From: Gordionus sp. m RMFG-2023
Lineage: Eukaryota; Nematomorpha; Gordioida; Chordodea; Parachordodidae
Assembly: GCF_954871325.1 (NCBI RefSeq)
Contig: NC_088775.1
Coordinates: 13,121,561-13,185,560 of the forward strand
Direction of reading: 5' to 3'
DNA length: 64,000 bases
Shown here: piece by piece, positions 1 to 11,123 of the stretch
How positions within the stretch are numbered: the first letter of the stretch is position 1
Layout of the letters: each line of letters opens with the position of its first letter
Made by a program: the position numbers and the translations under genes
The notes under the pieces: model-generated
Database searches by the model: none
Seen by the model: the letters and a program-made list of their open reading frames with translations, nothing else
What the model was told of the DNA's origin: nothing

Positions 1-2159
1 GTCTTTAGTAATGTGAAAAAACCCTGGGTAATTTGCTACTTAAAATTTGGAATGAGAATCCTGAAAATTAATTTTTCAGCTCAGTCTTATCAAAAAGTTT
101 TTCCCCTGACATGATTTTATAGCATGAAATAACGAAAAATATATCAGACTAAATCTCGTTTTATTTTATTTGCTGCTATCTATGCCTAAATATTTAGCAA
201 TTGGTAAGACACAGAAAGTCATGTCTGCCCTGTATTATGGATGACATCTTCAACATTTTCCAGATGTAAACGTCTAAGAAAGATGGAATTATATTTTTAA
301 TATTTAAATAATATGCTGACCATTTTTGGAGTATAAATAACTTGTAAAAACTTGCAGGGCTGAAGGCAATATAAAATATAGGCCTAGCTGGTCTGTGACC
401 TAAATAATTTTAATGTTGTATTTCATTTATATTCCTCTGCTTGAAATGGCAATTATTGAATTTAATAATAAAGAAAATTATTAGGTAGGAAATATTTTAT
501 ATCATTATTTATAAGATTAAAATTGAAAAATATAAAAGTTGGACCTGGTCAAGTTATAATAATTTTTTTATTACCAGAAGTTGTATGGGTTAGAGCCAAA
601 AGATTAAGACCTTTAATTACCACTTTTAAATAGAGGATTAGTTCTATTCTGGAAATTAGATTTACAGATAGAAATAAGATGTATGGAACTATTATATTTT
701 CTACTTTAAAGCTATACATAAAAAACATCCATTTGTAATAAACAAATTCATTAAAAATATTAAGATTAAAAAGTGTAAACACGAAAACTAGCGATAGAGT
801 GGAGGTTTAACCTTATTCTTATAGTATTTTGGAATATAAAATTAAATGTCATTCATCTTAAAACAGTTTTTCATCATCATAAATTGGGCCAATATTTTAT
901 TGTTGATGTTACGTCGATTTTAATTCTGCCTAGCAGGACATTTTAGAGATTTCAAAAAAAATTATTATGATATAAATATCAAAATTAATTTAAATTTCAA
1001 AATTTATCAAAATTGCAATCTATTACAGCTTTCAATTCCGAAATTTATATTATAAAATAGCTAATAAATGGTTACGATAAAAAAGGGTATATTTTCCCAG
1101 CATAAAGACTTGATACATTACAAAATTAAATACCCTATTAATTTCATTTAATTTTTATTTTTTAAAAAAATCAGACTAGGTTAAATATATCACTATTTTA
1201 ATTAATAAGTAAGGTGCTTCCTGACTAAAGTTAGCATACGAATCAGCATTACTAAAAAGGATAATTCACATTTTATTTATCGATTATAAATGCTAAGTTT
1301 TAGCTTTGCCATAAAACAATCCTCCCATTATTATCCAGTTAACAAACTATAATCTCACATATCCTCTCTTTTAGGATAGGAATTATTGAATATGATCTAA
1401 AAATCTGGATAAAATTTGCAATTAAAACACCGTTTTTGACATTAGGTCCCTTGCCATATATCACCGAAAGTATTACACGAGGCAAATTAAATGGCCATTG
1501 AGATTTTTGTAGATGAGCTATGATTCTCCGACTAAATTTAATCTATATGTAGGTTAGATATGAGAAAATCAATCGCTCCATTATCCTCAAAACAAACACC
1601 CAATATATTATTTTTTTAAAAAAAATGAGGCTAATTATTTTTCTGTTACTGCTAATATCTGCTTAAAATGATTTCCCATTTATAAGAAACATAGAATAGA
1701 AAATTTGCATAAAAATACATTTTTTGACGCGTTAACTTTTTTTTAATCCAGCTTTCTTCCATGATACCAGAGTAATGTTTACAATGATAAATTGAATCTT
1801 GTGAATTATATTTTTATAATGTTTTATGTCTATGGCTTTTATTATGCCATATTATTGTTTATAGCTCTCGAAATTAGTCACTAGCGAAATGACGTAAGCA
1901 GTTGTCCCGATTTCCATTTCACTCAGTATTTATAAATTATTTTATACCTATTATTGGTTTTTATGTAAATTTGGTAGCGAAAAATTTTCGTGCATACTGT
2001 AAACGTAGCGAAGCTTGGTTATCATAATGACGGATATAATTTTAAAATGTAAATCTTGAAATGTATAATATATAGTAAACACTCACTTATTAGTCAAATT
2101 ATATTAATTTTTTCTAGGCCAAAAATTTTGAATAATTATGTTTAAAAAAAAATACTTAC
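1..2159. other. AT-rich stretch without a recognisable gene
   Basis: Both strands were read. Only short open frames occur, including one of 77 codons on the minus strand at 549-782, and none shows a recognisable domain, codon bias or flanking splice sites. No terminal inverted repeat or tandem array was found. This is probably intergenic or intronic sequence. Confidence 0.5.
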
Positions 2160-2290
2160 AGTTATTGATCATATTTTCGTATTCTTCTAGCAGTCTTTGC
2201 TTGAACAATAATAAGGATTTCAAGTTTGTCATACAATTGTTGTATTCATTTATTATATAATAACATTCTGATATTGTAAGTTCGATAACA
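2160..2290 (-). CDS. Candidate internal exon of an unidentified gene
   Basis: A 131-base open segment is bounded by a good acceptor (a T-rich run ending TTTTTTAG) and a near-consensus donor (GTAAGTAT). In its open frame it encodes about 43 residues, including SLLLFKQRLLEEYENMINN, which looks helical and possibly coiled-coil. I do not recognise the family and found no neighbouring exon with a matching phase. It could be a real exon of a small helical protein or a chance open frame. The splice-site quality is the main argument. Confidence 0.35.
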
Positions 2291-2448
2291 CTAAAAAAGT
2301 ATATGAAAATATCACAAAATTTAAACAAAAAATTAACTTGTACATAACTTCAAATTAACAATTTATTAAACAATCTTTTAATAAATTTAAAATTACAAAT
2401 GAAACTTGTAATCATTGTTGAAAATTGATTAGATTATATTTAACTGTA

Positions 2449-2885
2449 TTTTTTTTTTTTTTTTTAAATTTAATAAACTTTATTCGGTAAAAAAATTAAA
2501 ACATAAACATGAACATTTATATACACTATTGAATTAAAAATATATATTAAAAACAAAAAAATCAATATAAAAACATATAATTAAAAGAAGGGAAATTAAG
2601 AAAAAAAAAATTAAAAAATTATTTAAAAAAAAAAAAGAGGGATATCTAATTAGGTGTGGTCCACGGGGCTTAATGACCCATGAATGAATATACAGTTTGA
2701 ACGGCAGATTAAGATTGAAATCCTTTGGGCGGAGGTAGAAACCTTCTTTCGGATCACCTGTGATTAATCGTAACCTTTGCCCTATTGTTTTGAATAATTT
2801 TAAGGCTTGGGGTCCGAATGATCCACAGGTGTCTGAGACTACCGGAGCGAATAAAATATTATTAAGGTGGCAATATTTATTTGTT
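2449..2885 (-). mobile_element. 5'-truncated LINE, 3' end with poly(A) tail
   Basis: The plus strand starts with 17 T (2449-2465), which is the poly(A) tail of a minus-strand retrotransposon. Next come about 175 bases of AT-rich 3' UTR and then the end of a reverse-transcriptase protein. The minus-strand reading includes APVVSDTCGSFGPQALKLF, followed after a one-base frame change by QRISILICRSNCIFIHGS. These resemble the C-terminus of an invertebrate LINE-like family that ends near QRISIAIQRGNA. The element is 5'-truncated, as is usual for target-primed insertions. It probably belongs to the same family as the fragment near 30.5 kb. Confidence 0.6.
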
Positions 2886-2889
2886 TTTG

Positions 2890-4833
2890 TATTTATTGTT
2901 AAAACAAAAACAAATTTATTTTAAAATATTAAATATATAGTCAAAATATGGATTTTACTTTAAAACCATTGTACAATAGAATAAAACTCAGCCCTAATAT
3001 CATTTTTTCCCCTCAATATAATCAGTTGAAATCATAAATGTCAAATTAAGAAGCCGATAAAGACTCTAAATTACCTTACAAGAAAAATTTTTAGAATTAG
3101 CTTTATATTTAGACTACAGGTAGTCAGTTAAATTTGACAATTTTTGGACATTTAATAAACACTTAGAGGTGGAACTAAGTTTTGAACGAATAGAAGGAAT
3201 AATGTTATTGAATTCTTTTATAATATTATAATTTTAATTATCAATAATTAACCACTTACAATGATAGCATGGCTGGATATTATATAATTTTACGATTAAA
3301 AATTGCCATGATTTTAAAAATCTGAATAATTTTACAACTCGCCACATTTTGTAAATTTTTTGCAAATCCTTGGCTCAAAACCTCTAATAATAATGATTAA
3401 AAATTATATAAATTTATTTTTAGATATTGGAAGTGTTTCACAATTTGTTCTTAACTTCCTACCAAAAGCAAAAAGGACAGATTACAAAAAAGCGTCATTT
3501 GTGCACCTGTGACGGAACTATAATTAATAAATAATAGTTTTACTGATGAATAATTCTATTTTTGGAAATTGATTAAAAATATTTAATATTTAATCTTATT
3601 CCAAATTTTCCACTAATTCTTTGTCAAAAATTTTTTATAATAAAATCTTTGTTCTAAAGGCTTCCCAATTTTTTTGATCGAGTTGTTTTAGAGTTTAAAT
3701 ACCGGATGTATTATTAAGGAAATATTATATACTAATCTTTTTACATAGTGCCGAAGATAAATGGCTATCGGGATTGACTGGTCATTTTATCTGAAGTACA
3801 TGATATGTGTAATTATATAATACCCTATCTATATATATTTATTTATTCAACTTAATCTAATAAAAAAAATTTTTGAACGTTTCAGTAACCTATTAAACAA
3901 AAATTGCATTCTCTTTAAGCTATGTTCACCAAATAATAGGAATCTTAAACTATATTTATCATATAAAGAGCCATTTAATAATAAAAAGAAGGGTAATAAG
4001 TGGCCATGGGATCATGCCTTAATAATCATATGTAAAATTTTGTTAACTTAAGATTATATGATTATAATTACTTTTTGTATATAATATATAAAAAATTTTT
4101 AATGATAAGATTATTAACATTTATAAATAGTAAACATGATTAATTTAAGATAGGATCTGAACCAAAACAAATATCGCTGCGGGTTTGGGTTCAAATAAAT
4201 ACAACAGTTCAGAAATTGTTTGGGGAGTTCCATCTACCTACTCGTAACACCGATGCTTATAAAATTATATCTTTATTCAGATCTTCGGGAAATTGACAGG
4301 GCAATTGGGAGCACCAATTTTTAAAACCTAGACCAATTTTAATTAGTTTAGTAGCTAGTATAGAGAAATAAGATTATTACCAAAAATATAAAAATCTAGA
4401 CTAGAACTAACTAATATTTTTAATTCCATAAAACCCAATGATTAAGATGGATCATTTACAAGAGTAGTATTGAAAATTATAACTTGTAGAAATACTTTTT
4501 ACAATTAATGCTAGTCAATGATTTCTAATATCTGTATTTGCAAAAGCTAAAATTTATTTATATTACTATAAGAAACACATTATAAAAACTAATGTAAATG
4601 ATAATAGCGAAAACCAATTTCTATATTTTATTTTAATTTAAGTCAAGTTTAATAATATAATTAAAAAGTGGGCTTTCTGTGGAGATTACGAATTTCCGTA
4701 ATATGTTCGTTTAATTGAGAAAAGGTTGGATAGAGATAAGCTCCTTTGTGATGATTGCCGGGGTCTGCTTCCTCACGTACAAAAAAATTGAAGGCCACTA
4801 TTTCTATTATAAATGTAAAAAAATGTTTTCGAA
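2890..4833. other. Non-coding AT-rich interval
   Basis: No open frame over about 60 codons with coding character and no repeat family shared with the rest of the window was seen. Islands at 4140-4330 and 4660-4800 are slightly richer in GC and could be old repeat remnants, but they have no readable ends. Confidence 0.45.
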
Positions 4834-5430
4834 TTAGATGTTAATAAATGCATATGAAAAAGGGTAGTTTTTGTTACTTTTATTAGGATATTCTTTTGCG
4901 ATACTATAAAAATTTTTTCTTTTGTTTTGAGGAATATTTGTTATCAATATGACAACAATCTCACGCCCAGCGGGTAATTGATTCAAATCGCTATCCTCGA
5001 CAATTATGTGTTTTGAATAAGGAGATTGTTTGCTCTCTTTTAACACATTAAAAAAAATAACCAAATTTAAATAAAGAATTAATTTACTTTCAAAATCGAT
5101 TTCTAGCAGGTTATTTAAATACGCTTCAGTTTGATGGGCATCGAAAACATTTGATCGATCGAAGTATTTATAGTTCATAATATTTACTACGATTCTACTT
5201 CTGTTGGTTAGCCATAAATTCATTTGCTATTGATTTTTTTTTTAAATAAGAAAAAATTTATGTGCATCATAGATATGCACGTTCCGACCGCAAAATTTTG
5301 AGCCGGGCAATTTGCGTATATTTCTTCGGGACCAGGATAAAAATATTGACATGACATGCCTGTAGAACCCTTTTTAAAAATCAATGTCTGGTTTAGGTAG
5401 TGCTGTTCCACTAATATACAGGCAAACATT
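4834..5430 (-). CDS. Unidentified open frames, possible small or broken gene
   Basis: Two consecutive minus-strand frames abut: 69 codons (5220-5429, starting with ATG after A-rich sequence) and 129 codons (4834-5223). The first contains a cysteine-bearing stretch with YFYPGPEEIYANCPAQNFAV. The second is hydrophilic with one hydrophobic block (KLILYLNLVIFFNVL). They meet at a run of ten A, so they could be one gene with a length change in that run, two exons, or chance open frames. A possible acceptor (TGTATATTAG) lies just after the first ATG. I do not recognise either product and assign no function. Confidence 0.3.
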
Positions 5431-5911
5431 TTTTTTTGAAATAGGTTATTTTACTATGGAACTTTCTTAATTTTTAAAAATGTTATCACGAGATATTTTC
5501 CCTATTATTCCTTTTCCAAATGAATCCTAAAAGTAGATTAAGATTAGAAAATGGTGTAGGGATTTGAAATATATTGTTAAGATTCCAAATAACCAGGCAC
5601 ATGCAAAGTATAAAGGCCCGATATTTCATATTTAAATTAAGAATTCAATTTTTAAAAAAATTGCTAGGCTGTGCCATTACTTTTTAGTCTAGGCCAAAAA
5701 AGTTTTCATATAGGACACCATACTTTGGTTTGTTTTAAGTATAAACAACTTTTTTAAAATAGTATTCTAAAAGTCATAGAAAAGTCAATTTTTTATGGAT
5801 GTGTCTTAATTGTTCACAATTTCTCAGATATACATTGTTTATTTTAATATAAGTAAATATAATAATGGTATAATATATTAAAAACCAATCTCAATTGACT
5901 ACCTTATAAGA

Positions 5912-6086
5912 AAAGGGGAAAGGAGGTAAAGGAGGAAAAGCGGAAAGGAGGTAAAGGAGGAAAAGGGGGAAGGAGGTAGAGGAGGAAAAGGGGAAAGGAG
6001 GTAAAGGAAGAAAAGGGGAAGGAGGAAAATGGGAAGGATGAAGGAAAGAGAAGAAAAGGTAAAGGAGGAAAAGGGAAAGGAGGAAA
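5912..6086. repeat. Purine-only low-complexity tract (GGA/AAG-rich)
   Basis: About 175 bases are almost purely purine on the plus strand, built from degenerate copies of GGAAAGGAGGTAAAGGAGG. The antisense reading gives a Pro/Phe/Leu/Ser-rich open frame that is only the shadow of the repeat. Long purine-pyrimidine mirror tracts can form triplex DNA; that consequence is inference. Confidence 0.9.
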
Positions 6087-6451
6087 AGGCATAAAATTAC
6101 TCATTTAAAAGAAAAAATAAAGGAAAACTCTTCTTTTAAAAAAATAATGACCATAATCAGAGATCCGTATAGGTCACAATTTAAGGACCAGCTAGGATTT
6201 GAATATTATATTTTCAATACCAAAACCGGGGATTTTTTTTTGGAAATTTGTTGACCGAGTTTTTTATTTTTGATCACATATCTTAAATCCAAGACCGACG
6301 AATTTTTTTAAAATTTTTTTATTTTGAATAATTTGAAACTATATTTTGTAAATTGTTTTTTTATATAGTGAAATTATAAAAATAATATGAGAAGTAAAAT
6401 GAATCTAAAACGTTCTAAAATGATTTTTTCAAAGGAATTAATTTATATAAC

Positions 6452-6683
6452 TTTACGCTGCGTTTTTAGTAAGCACGATTTGATCGAGCGATGTGAAACA
6501 AAACTAACAAAATAACAGCTGACTCTCCATGGCTATAATACTCTTTGAAATATATGTAAACAAGCCGTTGCGATTTCATCGTTTTGCTTCGTAGATAGCA
6601 ACTATCATTTGCTTGATTACGTAAATCACATAACGAAAAGTTTCGCACTCTTGAACACATCGCGTTTACTATATATGCTGCGA
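6452..6683. mobile_element. MITE with TTACGCTGC-type ends
   Basis: The left end reads TTACGCTGCGTTTTTAGTAA. The right end is its approximate inverse (GTTTACTATATATGCTGCG). The same end occurs in inverted or partial form at 54178-54245 and 55937-56012, so this is a dispersed non-autonomous family. The 74-codon minus-strand open frame inside is explained by the element and is not called as a gene. Confidence 0.55.
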
Positions 6684-7414
6684 AAACCAAAATTTAAATC
6701 GCACGACATCGATAATTTTTTTTAAACCTGGTCTTAAAATTTTCTAAAAAAAAATTTAATAAAAAAGTGAAAAATTAAAATTACTTTAAAGAAAAATTCA
6801 ACCCGGCTAAATGCTTGCAATATGCCAAGTCCTCCAATAAAATTTACGAGGAAAAAAAACTCCCCTAATAATATTTTAAGCCCGCTTACCAAAATCCTGA
6901 CACTTACGATTCAAATGATAAAATAGATAATCTTTGATGATAACAAGTTTATATTTAATTATTGAGAATAAGTCTGAATTATAGGGGACTACTCTCAACT
7001 ACCTAGAAGATACAGGAAGGCAAAAGATTCCTATCCCCCTTTTCGATCATGAGGTCATGGATGGAGTGGATGCTGTGCTATGCGATTTTATTGATAAAAT
7101 TCATAAAAATAATTTAATAGATCTTATAATAATAATAATTGGAGAATGAGAATGACTAATAATTATAAAGAAATATTTATCTCATTAAAATTTTTTTATA
7201 AAGTTGGAAAATTCCATTATTCAATTTCATTCTCAAGTTTTCTAATATTATCTTACCTTGTTTATTGACAAATATTGAAAGAAATTCATTATAATTGAGT
7301 TTTAGTATTTAAATGTGAATCAAATTATATTCCTGATTAGAATCATTGATGGTGGTGTCCCTCTAGTTTAAATGATGTAATCATTCGTTAATAAAATTAT
7401 GTTATACTTAAAAT

Positions 7415-7715
7415 TTAATCATTTATGAAAAAATAATTTAACAAAGGAAATCGACAATATAAATAATTATCTATAAATTTATGTTTTAAGAATTGAGCAC
7501 ACTCTCTAAGCCTGGTAGTGGTAGATTTGAGAAAGAATTTATAAAGAAAACATTTATATTCGTAGCTTGAATTTTTCCATACCTTTAATGTGCTGATACC
7601 ATCTTTAATATCAATCAATGTCGAATCGAGACACAATTCCAGTGCTAAATAAGTTAATTCAATATTGGGCGAACTATGGTAATAGTTAGCCATTTCCTTC
7701 AATTTCGTCGGAAGT
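7415..7715 (-). CDS. Unidentified open frame, possible exon
   Basis: The minus strand is open for about 100 codons and ends in TGA. A plausible acceptor (ATCATTAAG) stands just upstream, and the frame opens ALPTKLKEMANYYHSSPN. The predicted peptide is leucine-rich and probably helical, with LTYLALELCLDS and a C-terminal hydrophobic KFIDNYLYCRFPLLNYFF. I do not recognise the family. It could be the last exon of a host gene whose other exons I could not find, or part of an old transposon. Confidence 0.3.
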
Positions 7716-8463
7716 GCTTAATGATGTTTATATCAAAATATGTATATATATATATAGTAAGTAGTGATAGTATGATTAAATTTTTATTTACTTGTTATAG
7801 AAGGTGCCAGAAGACAAGCTGTAAGAAAAAATATCATATTCATAATACTGAATTTAAAAATTAAGTTTTTTTAAATAAAAATTATTAAAATGTACTAAAT
7901 GATTTTATTAACTCTTGAGGACAACTTTAAAATATCCAAAAAATATGAAGAAAAAACGAGTGATTAATGAGAAAACTACAAGTTTCGTCTTAACAAAAGT
8001 TTTAATTTAATCAGACATTTCAAGGTCTTGAATTCTTAACAATAGGATTTATCAAAACTTTGTCACATTCATAATTGGTAGAAAATGATTTAAAATGCCA
8101 TTTGTTCTCGCATTATAAAATAATGCTTAGGCTAATGGATAGAAGTTGTACATCATTTGTAGATCTAAAAAGACACGCTGTTGCACAAATTTATTATAAA
8201 AATAAATAGTATATATAAATTTACAATGGCGTAGGCATGTGAGAAATTATTTTTTAATTTTAATTTATTAAATTTATAATAAATGATTGAAATTTTAAAA
8301 ACAACTATTTTTATGTTTTTAATTTATTTTATTATAAATAAGAATTGATCTATAGTTTTTATCATTATTGTATATTTTAAATAAATTTTAAATTATTTTG
8401 CATTGTATAAATTTGTCTAAATTGTCATATTCCATTTTATAAAAATATATATATTTGTCAATA

Positions 8464-8883
8464 TGAAAAAACAATCATTAATTTATTCCTATTTCAAAAA
8501 ATGTCAAGCCAGAGTTTTACGCAGATTATTTAGTTGTCTTATATGATAAGTTACTTTGTGATGTCAGACTTTGGTATAAAAATCCTGACAGAATAGAGTA
8601 TTTTTTGAGACCAAAAAATGCTCTCAGGCCCTTTCCATGTGTAATTGCACTTTGGATTTCCTGACTAATATTAAAACATTATTAATTACTTTAGCTAACT
8701 TATCACTTAGTATCAGCACTAATAAAAGGTCTTTTTCAACTTTGAAAAGGTTTAAAAACCTATTTAAGAAATACCACCAATTAAAAAGGTTTAAATGGAT
8801 TAGCCCTATTAAATATTTATAAGGAAATTATTCTAGATGAAAATTTGAATCTAGATGAATTAGTAAAATCTAAGAGAAAGTAG
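8464..8883 (+). pseudogene. hAT transposase remnant (start joined to C-terminus)
   Basis: A start region reading MKKQSLIYSYFKK, typical of zinc-finger-MYM-like hAT transposases, is followed at once by C-terminal dimerisation sequence, recognisable as NGLALLNIYKEIILDENLN. Several frame changes and stops occur between, and almost the whole catalytic core is missing. This matches the short length of the enclosing transposon. The 61-codon open frame at 8637-8822 is only one frame of this remnant. Confidence 0.6.
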
Positions 8884-9305
8884 GCCTCTCTTTATAAATT
8901 TAAATAAAAAAAATTATAATATGATTAAATTTTTAATATATAACATTTATAATCAAATTTTTTCGTAAAATGAATTCTTAGTTAAATTTATATAATTAAT
9001 ACTATTTTCAATCAAAGTAGTGTATTAATTATATTTTGAAAATATCGTCATATTTTTTTAAATACCATTATTTGCATAAGAAATACTTATATTTTATGTA
9101 ATTGTTAAATTACATTTTTTAAAATAGTTTTTATACAATAAAATTTTTAATATTTTAATCTGCATAAAATATCTACATTTTGATATTTATTTTAAATAAT
9201 AAAAATAAATACATGATTAACTAAACGAATGTTATTTATGCTAAAGTATTTTTATATAATAAATCTATTATGAAATATACTCTCTAAAATTTTGTTATAT
9301 GCAAA

Positions 9306-10297
9306 TATACCTAAAACGAATTATTTGTTATTCGATATTCGATTCGATTCGTATTTTACGAATACGAATAACACAATTATCGAATAAGGAAAATATATTA
9401 TTCGTCGAATAATTTTTTATCTATTATTCGATCGAATTATTTGACTAAAATAATTTATAGTATTAATATATATTGGAAAATAATCATATATAAATCATAT
9501 ATTATTATTAGGAATTATTTCAATTTAATAAAATCTCCTAGTGGAATAATAAAAATTGCGCCAAATTTTGAAACTTCATTTTAATTTATCTCATAATAGA
9601 CCATTACTTTAGAAATTTTTTTTATGATAGAGATGGACGAAGAAGGTAATTTATATAACACATAACATATACAATTATAATAAACTGTTAATCCCATCAC
9701 ATCAAGAATGACGGGCAAACCTGATATTTCTCTTTCATTTGATGATGGAGAAATCATAAATTTGACTTTTTGCCTAAAGTTTTTACCACTTTATTTGTAA
9801 AATATTGGTAATGCCGTGTTATCTAAAATGGCGAGGGACATATTGTCGATACAGGGATCTTCAACCCCATGTGAGCGATTCTTTTCTCTTGGAGCTCATA
9901 TGGTTACAAAATACAGAATGTCGTTAAAGGAGGAAACAATCCGAAAAACTTTATGTTTGAAAAATTGGCTGTTGTCAGATTTATCTTCTACATTATAGAT
10001 ATGAATATTATATTGATTTTTCCACATTGTATATAAATATATTATATATGTATGCTTCTATTTTGTCTCACTAATAAAATTTGTTTGTCTTTATCCTTAG
10101 TTAAATTTTACAAAATAAATTTTATAATAGATCTTTTTTAATTCATGGTAAATAAAATTTTCGAATCGAATCGAATAATCATTTTATTATTCATACGAAT
10201 ACGAATAATAAATTATTCGATTTAAACTAATACGAATAATTCGAATCGAATACGAATAATGGAATTATTCGATTCGATTCGTATTTTTGTAAGTATA
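9306..10297 (+). mobile_element. Inner hAT transposon with TTCGATTCG end repeats
   Basis: It is bounded by a perfect 8-base duplication TATGCAAA (9298-9305 and 10298-10305). Both ends (TATACCTA... and ...AAGTATA) lead into dense direct and inverted repeats of TTCGATTCGTATT and CGAATACGAATAA, the sub-terminal repeats that many hAT transposases bind. The element is 992 bases and keeps only the end of its transposase gene. It inserted into the older hAT at 8224-10408. Sub-terminal sequence of the same kind recurs around 40800-41020. Confidence 0.85.
9816..9998 (+). pseudogene. hAT transposase C-terminal (hATC) fragment
   Basis: The open frame encodes LSKMARDILSIQGSSTPCER and then FFSLGAHMVTKYRMSLKEET and TLCLKNWLL, matching the hAT C-terminal dimerisation block in spacing and content (serine-rich loop, ER-F-S, then R-x-x-L and the CLK-W motif). 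No catalytic N-terminal part is left in the 992-base element, so this copy could move only with transposase supplied from elsewhere. Confidence 0.85.
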
Positions 10298-11123
10298 TAT
10301 GCAAATATTTAAAATAATTTTAACATAGACTAAGATATAAGCAAGAATGTTCAAAAAATGGGAGGTTTTAATTCCCCACCCCATGAGATAATCCTGGATA
10401 TGCCACTGTGAATTTACAATAATGACAGTTGTACGAGGTAGGATAGTAAAAGTTTAGGGTAAAAGGTGGAATTATTGTTTTGCATTAAATCCATTAGTAT
10501 TTGTTATAATCATGGAAGTTATAGGTTTGACTTAAGTGCTAAAAGGATTATCTATTCATATCTTCAAAAACGCATAAAAATCTCAAACCATCATCCTCGA
10601 AATCACAGGCATATCATGAGTAAGGGTAAACATTTTATAAAGCATTATATAATATATTTTATTAAAACGAATATTCTATTAAATTATATAGTAACTATAC
10701 AACATTATGGTAAAAAATAAAGATGAAATATTGCATAAAACGGAGAAGAAAATAAGGAAAGAAAAGACTAAGAAAGCTCATCGAAAAGAAAACTTGTTGA
10801 TGCTAAATGTAGTTTGTATTTAATAATTTTATTTTTAAATAAAAACATTTTTTTACTTTTGCCTAAATTTTTATTAATTGCTAAATTTAATTATTATTGT
10901 TAATTTTATGCTGTGCGAATCCTGAGATATTTTTTTTTGTATAATAAAACACATATAAATATAATATTTAAATGATAAGATTCAATTAGATATAAAAAAA
11001 AATATCCATAATTATTTCTGCTCTGTATAATAAAAAAATAATATCAAGATTATTCTGTTTATAAATATAAATCTAATTTATTTAAATAATCAAATGTTAG
11101 TAATAAAATTACTTATTAATTAT

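Larger units (their letters stand above)
8224..10408 (+). mobile_element. hAT transposon, internally deleted, interrupted by a second hAT
   Basis: The left end reads CAATGGCGTAGGCATG. The right end, read inward, is CAGTGGCATATCCAGGATTA. Flanks are TAAATTTA (8216-8223) and TGAATTTA (10409-10416), a 7-of-8 target duplication of the hAT size. Without the inner element it is about 1.19 kb, so it is an internal-deletion derivative. The right end nearly equals the left end of the element at 61488-63073, so both belong to one family. A separate hAT copy occupies 9306-10297 inside it. Confidence 0.85.

Noticed and set aside
5904-6104. 66-codon Phe/Pro/Ser-rich frame
   Set aside because: It is the complement of the purine tract and has no coding signal.
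7920-8040. Possible extra BED-finger fragment of a hAT transposase
   Set aside because: Only a few residues (TSFVLTKVLI) resemble the finger at 11380-11570, with stops around them and no element ends.
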